Origin: Rhodovulum sulfidophilum DSM 1374
GTDB lineage: Bacteria > Pseudomonadota > Alphaproteobacteria > Rhodobacterales > Rhodobacteraceae
Assembly: GCF_001633165.1 (NCBI RefSeq)
Contig: NZ_CP015418.1
Coordinates: forward strand, 3,162,001-3,226,000
Reading direction: 5' to 3'
DNA: 64,000 nt
Shown: positions 56,812 through 64,000 of the stretch, piece after piece
Numbering within the stretch: position 1 is the stretch's first letter
Layout of the letters: every line of letters begins with the position of its first letter
The notes under the pieces: generated by a model
What the model was told of the DNA's origin: nothing
The model's input: only the letters and a program-made list of their open reading frames with translations
Database searches by the model: none
Program-made: the position numbers and the translations under genes

Positions 56812-58209
56812 ATGGCCCGCCTCACCCGACCCCGCCGCGCATTGTCGACCAACCCGCTGAAATCGAGCGCGCCGCTCGGCGCCGCGATGGCCTATCTGGG
56901 CATCGAGGGGGCGGTGCCGCTGTTTCACGGCGCCCAGGGCTGCACCGCCTTCGCCATGGTCCACATGGTCCGCCACTTCAAGGAGGCGATCCCGCTCCAG
57001 ACCACGGCGATGAACGAGGTCTCGACCATCCTCGGCGGCGCCGAGCAGATCGAGGAGGCCATCGCCAATATCCGCAAGCGCGCCCATCCCCGCTTCATCG
57101 GCATCGCCTCGACCGCCCTGACCGAGACCCGCGGCGAGGACGTGCCCGGCGAGCTGCGCGAGGTCCTGGCCCGGCGCCGGGATTTCGGCGATCTGAAGGT
57201 GGTCTACGCCTCGACCCCGGATTTCGAGGGCGCGATGGAGGATGGCTGGGCCGCCGCCGTCACCGCCATCGTCGAGGCGCTGGTGCCCGAGACCGACCCG
57301 CAGCAGCGCAATACCGACAGCCGACAGGTCAACGTGCTGCCCTCGGCCTGCGTGACCCCGGCCGAGATCGAGGAAATCGACCGCCTGATCCGCGCTTTCG
57401 GGCTGACGCCGATCTTCCTTCCCGACCTCTCGACCGCGCTTGACGGCCATCTGGCCGAGGACTGGTCCGGCCGCTCGCTCGGCGGCACCCGGCTGGACGA
57501 CATCCCGGCCATGGCGCGCTCGGCCGCGACCTTCGCCATCGGCGAAAGCATGCAGGGCGCGGCGCGGCTGCTGGGGGCGCGCGGCGGCATGCCGGTGCAG
57601 GTCTTCCCCTCGCTGACCGGGCTTCGCGCCGTCGACGGCTTTGTCCGGGCGCTGATGGCGCTGGCCGGCACCGCCGATGCGCCGCCCGCGATCCGGCGCG
57701 ACCGCGCCCGGCTGCAGGACGCGATGCTGGACGCGCATTTCCAGACCGGGGGGCTGCGCTATGCCATCGCCGCCGATCCCGACCTCGCCTATGCGCTGAG
57801 TTCGGCGCTGGCCGGCATGGGAGCCGAGGCGGTCGCCGTCGTCACCACCTCGGGCACCAATCCCATCGTCGAGCTGATCCCGGCCGAAGAGGCCGTGCTC
57901 GGCGATCTGGGCGATCTAGAGGCCGGGGCCCGCAAGGCGGGCGCGGGCCTTCTGATCGCCCATGCCCATGGCCGTCACGCGGCCCAGGCGCTGGGCCTGC
58001 CGCTCCTGCGCGCGGGCTTTCCCATCAACGACCGGCTCGGCGCCCAGGATATCTGCCGGGTCGGCTATCGCGGCACCCGCGCCTTCCTCTTCGAGGTGGC
58101 CAATGCGGTGCTCTCCCATCCGCATGACGCGGCCCGCCCCGAGGATTTCGGTGCCGCCCCCATCGAGCCGGAGTTCGAGCATGACCGCCCGCAGACTGCG
58201 CCTCATTGA
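56812..58209 (+). CDS. nifN: FeMo-cofactor scaffold protein NifN
   Basis: A 465-residue NifK homologue, partner of NifE. It begins LSTNPLKSSAPLGAAMAYLG with the cluster cysteine in FHGAQGCTAF. ETRGEDVPGEL, VLPSACVTPAEIEEI, GHLAEDWSG and GFPINDRLGAQD are typical. In NifK-type numbering the second and third P-cluster cysteines are absent, as expected for NifN. It is 1 nt after nifE and overlaps nifX. Confidence 0.96.
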   Translation: MARLTRPRRALSTNPLKSSAPLGAAMAYLGIEGAVPLFHGAQGCTAFAMVHMVRHFKEAIPLQTTAMNEVSTILGGAEQIEEAIANIRKRAHPRFIGIASTALTETRGEDVPGELREVLARRRDFGDLKVVYASTPDFEGAMEDGWAAAVTAIVEALVPETDPQQRNTDSRQVNVLPSACVTPAEIEEIDRLIRAFGLTPIFLPDLSTALDGHLAEDWSGRSLGGTRLDDIPAMARSAATFAIGESMQGAARLLGARGGMPVQVFPSLTGLRAVDGFVRALMALAGTADAPPAIRRDRARLQDAMLDAHFQTGGLRYAIAADPDLAYALSSALAGMGAEAVAVVTTSGTNPIVELIPAEEAVLGDLGDLEAGARKAGAGLLIAHAHGRHAAQALGLPLLRAGFPINDRLGAQDICRVGYRGTRAFLFEVANAVLSHPHDAARPEDFGAAPIEPEFEHDRPQTAPH

Positions 58210-58666
58210 GCCGGAGACAGACATGACCGACAGCGAGATCCCGCTGATAATCGCCATTGCGACCAATGACCTCGAACATCTCGACGCGCATTTCGGCTCG
58301 GCCGCGAAATTCGCCGTCTACGAGGTGACGACCGCCTCCTCGCGTCTGGTCGAGGTGCTGGAATTCGATGCCGTGACCGACCAGAAAGGCGGCCATGACA
58401 GTCTCGACGACCGGATCACGCCCAAGGTCGAGGCGCTGAGCGGCTGCGCGCTTCTGTTCGTGCTGGCGATCGGCGGGCCGTCGGCCGCCCGGGTGGTGCG
58501 CGCCGGCATCCATCCGATCAAGCGCAAGGCCCCCGAACCCATCGCCGAGGTCCTGGCCCGAACCCAGACCATGCTGAAAGGCGCGCCCCCGCCCTTCCTG
58601 CGCAAGGTCCTGGGCCGTCCGCGGACCGATTTCGCCACCGATCCTGCCGGGGAGTACAGCGAATGA
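58181..58666 (+). CDS. nifX: Nitrogen fixation protein NifX
   Basis: A 161-residue NifX/NafY-domain protein that binds NifB-co and FeMo-co precursors in transit to NifEN. LDAHFGSAAKFAVYEV and the CALLFVLAIGGPSAARVV region are the cofactor-binding fold. The start at 58181 is chosen because its N-terminus (RRLRLIE) matches other NifX proteins and GGAG lies upstream, giving a 29-nt overlap with nifN. An ATG at 58223 also has a good ribosome-binding site and is the alternative. Confidence 0.93.
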   Translation: MTARRLRLIEPETDMTDSEIPLIIAIATNDLEHLDAHFGSAAKFAVYEVTTASSRLVEVLEFDAVTDQKGGHDSLDDRITPKVEALSGCALLFVLAIGGPSAARVVRAGIHPIKRKAPEPIAEVLARTQTMLKGAPPPFLRKVLGRPRTDFATDPAGEYSE

Positions 58667-59136
58667 GCACCGAAGCCGAGACCCTGCCCCGCGGCGGCGC
58701 GCTGCCGGTCAGCGATTACCTGAGCCAGCTGATCGCGGTGATCCGCGCCGAGGACACCCATGGCAGCTGGGAGGGCAAGCCCGATGCCGAGATCCTGGCC
58801 GATTTCATCGTGACCAGGGAGGAACGCCGCGAGATCCCGATCATCTGCGACCCCGACCCGGACCTGCTCTGGCGGGTCGAGCGGTTCTACGATGCCGTGG
58901 CGCTTCTGCTCGAACGCCGGACCGGCGCCCAGGCGGCGCAGATGTCGAAAATCACCCATGAGGGCTTCGGCCGGATCGTCCTGATCTCGGGGCGGCTGGT
59001 GGTGCTGTCCAGACATGTGCGCGACATCCACCGTTTCGGCTTCGAGACCTTCGCGAAACTGGCAGACACCGGCGAGGCGATGACCCGGGACGCGGCCGAG
59101 ATGATCGCCCGCTTCCCCGAGACCGCCCGGGCCTGA
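58663..59136 (+). CDS. NifX-associated nitrogen fixation protein (DUF269)
   Basis: A 157-residue protein of the NifX-associated DUF269 family, always found after nifX. LIAVIRAEDTHGSWEGK, WRVERFYDAVALLLERRTG, MSKITHEGFGRIVLISGRLVVLSRHVRDIHRFGF are the conserved blocks. The biochemical role is unknown, though the family follows FeMo-co synthesis genes. It overlaps nifX by 4 nt and is followed by a 190-nt gap before fdxB. Confidence 0.95.
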   Translation: MSTEAETLPRGGALPVSDYLSQLIAVIRAEDTHGSWEGKPDAEILADFIVTREERREIPIICDPDPDLLWRVERFYDAVALLLERRTGAQAAQMSKITHEGFGRIVLISGRLVVLSRHVRDIHRFGFETFAKLADTGEAMTRDAAEMIARFPETARA

Positions 59137-59327
59137 CCGACCCCGCCCGTCCCGCCCGGGCTCCTCCGGAAGCCGACCCGGTCGCGGCGCATCACGGGCG
59201 CCCCGACGGATCCGCATGACCGGATCGGGCCCCTTGCCGCAACCGGCCCCGCCATGACGTCAAAGACAGCAAAGACACAGGCCAAGCATTGAAAGCGGCC
59301 CCGAAAGCCGCAAAGGAGATCCGAGCC

Positions 59328-59621
59328 ATGACGATCACAGCCACGACCCGCGGCGGGACCGAATACATCCCCGAATTCCTGATGGCCATCGATCAGGGCA
59401 AGTGCATCGGCTGCGGCCGCTGCTTCAAGGTCTGCGCCCGCAACGTGCTGACCCTGAAGGGCGTCACCGACGAGGACGAAATCGTCGATCTCGACGACGA
59501 GGAATTCGAGGACGAGATCGAACGCAGGATCATGGTCATCGCCGATGGCGACGACTGCATCGGCTGCGGCGCCTGCGCCCGGGTCTGCCCCTCGAGCTGC
59601 CAGACCCACGCTCCCGCCTGA
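59328..59621 (+). CDS. fdxB: Nif-specific ferredoxin III (FdxB)
   Basis: A 97-residue 2[4Fe-4S] ferredoxin. Ligands are C26, C29, C32 and C36, then C77, C80, C83 and C87, separated by an acidic insert ([18 protein letters not shown]) characteristic of nif ferredoxin III. An extra C91 is present. It starts with [11 protein letters not shown] and has AAAGGAG upstream. It may donate electrons for FeMo-co assembly on NifEN or to nitrogenase. Confidence 0.94.
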   Translation: MTITATTRGGTEYIPEFLMAIDQGKCIGCGRCFKVCARNVLTLKGVTDEDEIVDLDDEEFEDEIERRIMVIADGDDCIGCGACARVCPSSCQTHAPA

Positions 59622-59718
59622 CCATATCGCCTTCACTCCGACCGCCGCGGCGAGCCGCCCCTAACGGGGGCCGGCTCGACACCTGTTCGGCGCCGGGGGC
59701 CCTGCCCCCGGACCCCCG

Positions 59719-59777
59719 GGGTATTTCAACCAAGAAGAAGAAGGGATTCGCAGCTCTTCTTCTTGGCACAAATACCC
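59719..59777. repeat. Dispersed palindromic element, copy 3
   Basis: GGGTATTT and CCAAGAAGAAG mirror CTTCTTCTTGG and AAATACCC, the most regular copy in the window. It lies after fdxB and before the sigma-54 promoter of iscA-nifU and probably terminates the nifE operon. Confidence 0.85.
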
Positions 59778-59948
59778 TCCGCGAAGCGGCCGCGGCCCGG
59801 CCTAAGGCCGGACGGGGGCGGGAGCCCTCCCGTTTCCGACAATCGGCCGCGATCAGCATGTCGCAAATCCGCCAAAGAGCGCACCGACAAAACCCACACC
59901 GGACGGGGTCGGACCATAAATCTTGTTGAAACCGGTGCGAACGGTTCC

Positions 59949-59963
59949 TGGCACGCTCCTTGC
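59949..59963 (+). promoter_or_regulatory. Sigma-54 promoter of the iscA-nifU-nifV operon
   Basis: TGGCACGCTCCTTGC has GG and GC 10 nt apart, 39 nt before the iscA-like gene. The best upstream enhancer-like match is TGT-N10-CCA at 59859-59874, one mismatch from the NifA site; no perfect one is present. Confidence 0.92.
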
Positions 59964-60002
59964 TTCACTTCCGTCAGGGACCGAGACCGACAGGAGACAG
60001 CC

Positions 60003-60326
60003 ATGATCCAGATCACCGAAGCCGCCAGAGACGCCATGGCCAGCGCGATCCAGGGCGCGGGTCGGCCCATCGCGGGGCTGCGCCTGATGGTGCAATCGGG
60101 CGGCTGCGCCGGGTTGCAATATGCCATGGCGCTCGAGCTGACCCGCGAAGCGACCGATGCCGTGGTCGAGACCGAGGGCGGGGTCACGGTGCTGATCGAT
60201 CCCGAGAGCCAGGGCTATCTGCTCGGCACCACCATCGACTTCGTCACCGGGCTCGAGGGCTCGGGCTTCGTCTTCGACAACCCCAATGCCAAGGGCGGCT
60301 GCGGTTGCGGCAAGTCCTTCTGCTGA
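60003..60326 (+). CDS. Nif-cluster A-type Fe-S carrier (IscA/HesB family)
   Basis: A 107-residue IscA-like protein. The three canonical ligands are C35 (QSGGCAGLQY) and C100/C102 (GGCGCGKSF), with an additional C-terminal C107. A-type carriers accept Fe-S clusters from a scaffold and pass them to apo-proteins. It is the first gene of the sigma-54 operon ahead of nifU, the position of iscA-nif in other diazotrophs. Because the NifU that follows has lost scaffold cysteines, this protein may be the main cluster carrier here. Confidence 0.93.
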   Translation: MIQITEAARDAMASAIQGAGRPIAGLRLMVQSGGCAGLQYAMALELTREATDAVVETEGGVTVLIDPESQGYLLGTTIDFVTGLEGSGFVFDNPNAKGGCGCGKSFC

Positions 60327-60343
60327 CAGCCCGGGAGAGAGAG

Positions 60344-61045
60344 ATGCTGGACTATTCCGAAATCCTCACCGACCATTTCCTGAACCCGCGGAACCGCGGC
60401 ACGCTCGACAGCGCCAACGCGCTCGGCGAAGCAGGATCGGTGCGCAGCGGCAACGCCTTTCGCCTGACCCTGAAGATCGAGGCCGGGCAGATCGCCGCCG
60501 CGATGTTCCAGTCGACCGGCGGCGGGCCCGAAATCGCCGCGGGCTCGGCCCTGACCGAGCTCGTGACCGGAAAGACCCTCGCCGAGGCCCGCGCTATCGA
60601 CGCCGACGCCATTGAGGCCGCGCTGGGCGGGTTGCCCGCCGAGGACCGCTCCGCCGCCGAGGTCGCGGCCGAGGGCCTGGCCGCCGCGCTGAAGGATTAC
60701 GCCCAGCCTCCGGCCTTCCGCGCCGCCCAAGGGCTCCGCGTCGCCCAGCCGCTGGGTGTCGCCCCGATCCGGCCCGCCCTGCCCTCGAAGACCGGTGCCC
60801 CGCGCCTTTCGGCCGAGGAAGAGCGCGCCCGGGTCGAGGCGGTACTGGAAGAGATGCGACCCCGCTTCCGCGCCGATGGCGGCGATGTCGCCTTCCACGA
60901 CATTCTGGGCCCCAGAGTGCGGGTGCATCTCAAGGGCAGCTGTTCGGGCTGTCAGCTGGCTGGGCTCACCCTTGGCGGGCTGCAGAAGCGACTGGCCGAG
61001 GAACTTGGCCGGCCGGTCTTCGTCGTTCCCGCCCCCAGCCGCTGA
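60344..61045 (+). CDS. nifU: NifU with a cysteine-less scaffold domain and an intact Nfu domain
   Basis: A 233-residue NifU-like protein. Residues 1-120 align with the IscU-type scaffold ([36 protein letters not shown]), but the three cluster ligands are replaced: VRSGNA instead of a Cys-Gly-Asp block, STGGGPEIA instead of a Gly-Cys-Gly block, and Ser/Ala where the third Cys should be. The central [2Fe-2S] domain of Azotobacter NifU is absent. The C-terminal Nfu domain (about 157-233) keeps C-X2-C in [10 protein letters not shown]. The first domain therefore cannot bind a cluster in the usual way. It sits 17 nt after iscA and 11 nt before nifV; nifS is not present. Confidence 0.9.
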   Translation: MLDYSEILTDHFLNPRNRGTLDSANALGEAGSVRSGNAFRLTLKIEAGQIAAAMFQSTGGGPEIAAGSALTELVTGKTLAEARAIDADAIEAALGGLPAEDRSAAEVAAEGLAAALKDYAQPPAFRAAQGLRVAQPLGVAPIRPALPSKTGAPRLSAEEERARVEAVLEEMRPRFRADGGDVAFHDILGPRVRVHLKGSCSGCQLAGLTLGGLQKRLAEELGRPVFVVPAPSR

Positions 61046-61056
61046 GGACCGCTGCC

Positions 61057-62262
61057 ATGACTGCCCCCTATGTCCCCGACGACTTCACCCCCGCCCCGCC
61101 TCCGGCCCGGATCTGCGACACCACGCTTCGGGACGGCGAACAGGCGGCGGGCGTGGCCTTCTCGGCCGCCGAGAAGATCGAGATCGCGACGGCGCTCGAT
61201 CTTGCGGGCGTCGCCGAGATCGAGCTTGGCGTGCCCGCCATGGGCATGGCCGAGGTCGCCGCGATCCGGGAGGCGGGCGCGCGGCTCACCCGCGCCCGGG
61301 GCGTCGCCTGGTGCCGGCTTCGCGACAGCGACCTGGAGCTGGCGGCGATGACCGCACTTTCGCGCCTGCATCTGACGGTGCCCGCCTCGGACCGCCAGCT
61401 GGCGGGCAAGCTGGGGCGCGACCGCGACTGGGCGCTGGCCGAGGTCGCGCGGCTGGTCCGGCTGGCGGCGCAAGCGGGGTTCGAGGTCTCGGTCGGTGCC
61501 GAGGATGCCTCGCGCGCCGATATCGGCTTTCTCGCCCAGTTGGCGCAGGTCGCGGCCGAGGCCGGCGCGATCCGGCTGCGGCTGGCCGATACGCTGGGGC
61601 TGATGGACCCGTTCGCGGCGCATACGCTGGTGTCGATCCTGGCGACGGGGCCGCTGCCGCTGGAATTTCACGCCCATGACGATCTGGGGCTGGCCACCGC
61701 CAATACGCTCGCGGCCCATCGCGGCGGCGCGGGTTTCCTGTCGGTCACCGTCAACGGTCTTGGCGAACGCGCCGGGAATGCCGCGCTGGAACAGGTCGCG
61801 GCGGCGCTGGCCGTGCAGGGACGGCCGACCGACGTCGCGCTCGACCGGCTGTGCGGGCTGTCGCAGATCGTCGCCCGCGCCTCGAACCGGCCGCTGTCGC
61901 CGACCCGGCCCATCGTCGGCGCCAATGTCTTCAGCCATGAAAGCGGCATCCATGTCGACGGGCTCTTGAAGGACCCCGGCACCTACGAGGCCCAGGCGCT
62001 GAGCCCGGCCCGCTTCGGCCGCGCCCGCGAGATCGTGCTGGGCAAGCATTCGGGGCTGGCCGCGGTGACCCGGGCGCTTTCGGCTGCCGGGCTGCCCTCG
62101 GACGAGGCCTCGGCCCGCGCGCTGCTGCCGGTTCTGCGCGACTGGGCCGACCGCGAGAAGCGCGCCGCCACCGCTGCCGACCTGATCCTCCTCACCGCCC
62201 GGGCCGAGGCGCTTGCCCGCCACCCCGGACCGACCGAACCCCAAGAACGGAGCCTGACATGA
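61057..62262 (+). CDS. nifV: Homocitrate synthase
   Basis: A 401-residue LeuA-superfamily enzyme condensing acetyl-CoA and 2-oxoglutarate to homocitrate, the organic ligand of FeMo-co. [16 protein letters not shown] near residue 20, [17 protein letters not shown] (metal-binding HxH), [15 protein letters not shown] and [10 protein letters not shown] are all present. There is no C-terminal regulatory domain, as expected for NifV. It overlaps nifW by 4 nt. Confidence 0.96.
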   Translation: MTAPYVPDDFTPAPPPARICDTTLRDGEQAAGVAFSAAEKIEIATALDLAGVAEIELGVPAMGMAEVAAIREAGARLTRARGVAWCRLRDSDLELAAMTALSRLHLTVPASDRQLAGKLGRDRDWALAEVARLVRLAAQAGFEVSVGAEDASRADIGFLAQLAQVAAEAGAIRLRLADTLGLMDPFAAHTLVSILATGPLPLEFHAHDDLGLATANTLAAHRGGAGFLSVTVNGLGERAGNAALEQVAAALAVQGRPTDVALDRLCGLSQIVARASNRPLSPTRPIVGANVFSHESGIHVDGLLKDPGTYEAQALSPARFGRAREIVLGKHSGLAAVTRALSAAGLPSDEASARALLPVLRDWADREKRAATAADLILLTARAEALARHPGPTEPQERSLT

Positions 62263-62594
62263 CACGCCCAGCACCCCGGCCGAGCATGCTCGACCAGCTC
62301 TACGCCCTGTCCTCGGCCGAAGATCTCTTCGCCTTTCTCGACCTGCCCTTCGATCAGGCGGTCCTGAACCGCGCACGTCTGCATGTGATGAAGCGGATGG
62401 GCCAGTATCTGGACGAGACCGATCTGGACCAGCTCGACGACGACGGCGTGCGCGCCGCCGCCCGCGATGCGCTGCAGAAGGCCCATGCCGATTTCGAGAA
62501 TTCCACCCCGCGCGCCCAGAAGGCGCTGAAGATCTACACGCAACCGCGCGGCAATGTCGTGCCGATGGAGGGGCTCCGGCTGTCTGTCAAATGA
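62259..62594 (+). CDS. nifW: Nitrogenase-stabilizing/protective protein NifW
   Basis: A 111-residue protein. [38 protein letters not shown] and [23 protein letters not shown] are the NifW family blocks. NifW associates with the MoFe protein and is thought to protect it from oxygen or help its maturation. It overlaps nifV and fixA by 4 nt each. Confidence 0.95.
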   Translation: MTRPAPRPSMLDQLYALSSAEDLFAFLDLPFDQAVLNRARLHVMKRMGQYLDETDLDQLDDDGVRAAARDALQKAHADFENSTPRAQKALKIYTQPRGNVVPMEGLRLSVK

Positions 62595-63523
62595 GCGAGA
62601 AACTCACCGAACCCGACTTCCCCGCCGCCGAGGCCATCGACGCGCCCGAAGCGCCCGTCGAGACCAAGAAGGGGCTCAATATCGTCGTCTGCATCAAGCA
62701 GGTGCCGGACTCGGCCCAGATCCGGGTCCATCCGGTCACCAACACCATCATGCGCCAGGGCGTGCCGACGATCATCAACCCCTATGACCTGTTCGCGCTC
62801 GAAGAGGCGATGCGGCTCAGGGACGATTACGGCGGGTCGGTCACCGTGCTGACCATGGGTCCGCCCATGGCCGAGGACGCGCTGCGCCGCGCGCTGGGGC
62901 TTGGCGCCGACAAGGCGGTGCTGATCACCGACCGCCGCTTTGCCGGGTCGGACACGCTGGCGACCTCCTTCGCGCTGAGCGCGGCGCTGGCCAAGCTGGC
63001 CGAGGACGGCCCCATCGACATCGTCTTCACCGGCAAGCAGACCATCGACGGCGATACCGCCCAGGTCGGCCCCGGCATCGCCCGGCGGATGGGGCTGAAC
63101 CAGCTGACCTATGTCTCGGCCATCGACTCGCTGGAAAGCGACAGCGCCACGATCACCGTCCGGCGCCGCTCCGAGGGCGGGGTGCAGGTGCTGCAATCTA
63201 GGCTGCCCTGCCTGATCACCATGCTCGAGGATACCAACCTGCTGCGCCGGGGCAGCCTGCAGGACATGCTGCGCGCCGCCCGCGCGCCGCTGACGATCTG
63301 GTCGGCCGAGGATGCGGGCATCGAGGACCCGATGAAATGCGGGCTTCGCGGCTCGCCCACGGTGGTCAGGCGCGTCTTCGCGCCCCAGCCCCGCGCCGAG
63401 AAGGCCGAGATGGTCGCGGTCGAGGGCAAGGCGCCGGCGCAAATCGGCGATGCGATCCTCGACGTCCTGTTCGCGAAAAGCCCGAAACTCGAGGCGGACC
63501 TCTCCGCCAAGACCCCTGCATAA
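62591..63523 (+). CDS. fixA: Electron transfer flavoprotein beta-type subunit FixA
   Basis: A 310-residue ETF-beta homologue, part of the FixABCX complex that uses electron bifurcation from NADH to make low-potential electrons for nitrogenase. IVVCIKQVPDSAQIRVHP, NPYDLFALEEAMRL, TGKQTIDGDTAQVGP and RLPCLITMLEDTN are the nucleotide/FAD-binding blocks. About 30 residues precede the usual start. It overlaps nifW and is 12 nt from fixB. Confidence 0.95.
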   Translation: MSEKLTEPDFPAAEAIDAPEAPVETKKGLNIVVCIKQVPDSAQIRVHPVTNTIMRQGVPTIINPYDLFALEEAMRLRDDYGGSVTVLTMGPPMAEDALRRALGLGADKAVLITDRRFAGSDTLATSFALSAALAKLAEDGPIDIVFTGKQTIDGDTAQVGPGIARRMGLNQLTYVSAIDSLESDSATITVRRRSEGGVQVLQSRLPCLITMLEDTNLLRRGSLQDMLRAARAPLTIWSAEDAGIEDPMKCGLRGSPTVVRRVFAPQPRAEKAEMVAVEGKAPAQIGDAILDVLFAKSPKLEADLSAKTPA

Positions 63524-63535
63524 GGAGACAGCGTG

Positions 63536-64000
63536 ATGGCACAAGCGCCGCAACCCCCCGCCGGCAGCCGCGCCGCGATGCAGATGCAGCTGGCCGAGAA
63601 ATACAAGGATTACAAGCATGTCTGGGTCTTCATCGAGATCGAGCGCGGCAAGGTCCACCCGGTTTCGTGGGAGCTGATGGGCGAGGGCCGCAAGCTCGCG
63701 GACGATCTGGGCGTCGATCTCTGCGCCCTGGTGCTGGGCGGGCGCGACGAGGACACCAAGCAGGCGATCCGGCAGACCTATCACTACGGCGCCGATGTCT
63801 GCTACATCTGCGAGGATCCGCTGCTGGCGGATTACCGCAACGAGCCCTTCACCCAGGCGATGACCGATCTGGTCAACAAGTACCAGCCCGAGATCCTGCT
63901 TCTGGGCGCGACGCCTCTGGGGCGCGACCTGGCGGGCTCGGTCGCGACCACGCTTCAGACCGGTCTGACGGCGGATGCGACCGAGCTGAAGATCGCCGAT
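63536..64000 (+). CDS. fixB: Electron transfer flavoprotein alpha-type subunit FixB (partial, runs off window)
   Basis: The first 155 residues of an ETF-alpha homologue. [20 protein letters not shown], the GRKLADDLG helix, CALVLGG and [17 protein letters not shown] are typical of FixB; the C-terminal FAD domain lies beyond the window. The ATG at 63536 follows GGAGA by 7 nt; an overlapping GTG 3 nt earlier is the alternative. fixC and fixX probably follow. Confidence 0.95.
   Translation, partial: MAQAPQPPAGSRAAMQMQLAEKYKDYKHVWVFIEIERGKVHPVSWELMGEGRKLADDLGVDLCALVLGGRDEDTKQAIRQTYHYGADVCYICEDPLLADYRNEPFTQAMTDLVNKYQPEILLLGATPLGRDLAGSVATTLQTGLTADATELKIAD

Noticed and set aside
59859..59874. A full NifA site for the iscA-nifU promoter
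   Set aside because: The best match is TGT-N10-CCA, one mismatch from consensus, so it is mentioned with the promoter but not called as a separate site.

Overview
The window is about 64 kb of GC-rich, densely coding DNA. It suggests an anoxygenic phototrophic or diazotrophic alphaproteobacterium of the Rhodobacterales (Rhodobacter/Rhodovulum type). The evidence is a molybdenum nitrogenase cluster with fixAB, an alphaproteobacterial NifA with the full cysteine spacing, an IHF-alpha closely resembling the Rhodobacter protein, the rpmF-plsX-fabH-ihfA-merR gene order, an ornithine-lipid acyltransferase and a double-length dCTP deaminase. The genus is an inference; no rRNA is present.

Layout. 1-4.6 kb: sugar-acid catabolism (IlvD/Edd dehydratase, 2-hydroxyacid dehydrogenase, KDG-type kinase, hydroxypyruvate-isomerase-like protein). 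4.8-8.3 kb: an RNA methyltransferase and the late cobalamin genes cobT-cobS-cobC. 9.1-10.8 kb: an orphan TagF-like gene and a dihaem cytochrome c peroxidase behind an FNR-type box. 11.1-21.4 kb: nif block 1 (nifA, nifB, fdxN, a 4Fe4S-LRV protein, nifZ, nifT, a SIR2-like protein, nifHDK). 21.7-54 kb: a P1B-4 metal ATPase, an IS3 transposase remnant and a long housekeeping stretch (zwf-pgl-pgi, a GMC oxidoreductase pair, MocR/MOSC/PdxY, cimA, cysS, uup, olsB, msrB, bamE, the rpmF-plsX-fabH-ihfA-merR operon and tRNA-Pro). 55.1-64 kb: nif block 2 (nifE, nifN, nifX, DUF269, fdxB, then iscA-like, nifU, nifV, nifW, fixA, fixB running off the end).

How it works together. Four sigma-54 promoters of the form GG-N10-GC precede nifB, nifH, nifE and the iscA-nifU operon. 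Exact NifA sites (TGT-N10-ACA) lie upstream of nifH and nifE; nifB has a one-mismatch site. NifH/D/K form the enzyme, NifB/E/N/X/V make FeMo-co, FdxN/FdxB/FixAB supply electrons, and NifZ/T/W are accessory.

The most unusual points are: a NifU whose scaffold domain has lost all three cluster-binding cysteines, with no nifS next to it; a SIR2-fold protein inside the nif operon; a recurrent palindromic intergenic element found beside three of the four nif promoter regions and once elsewhere; a candidate leader ORF translationally coupled to cimA; and an orphan type VI secretion accessory gene.
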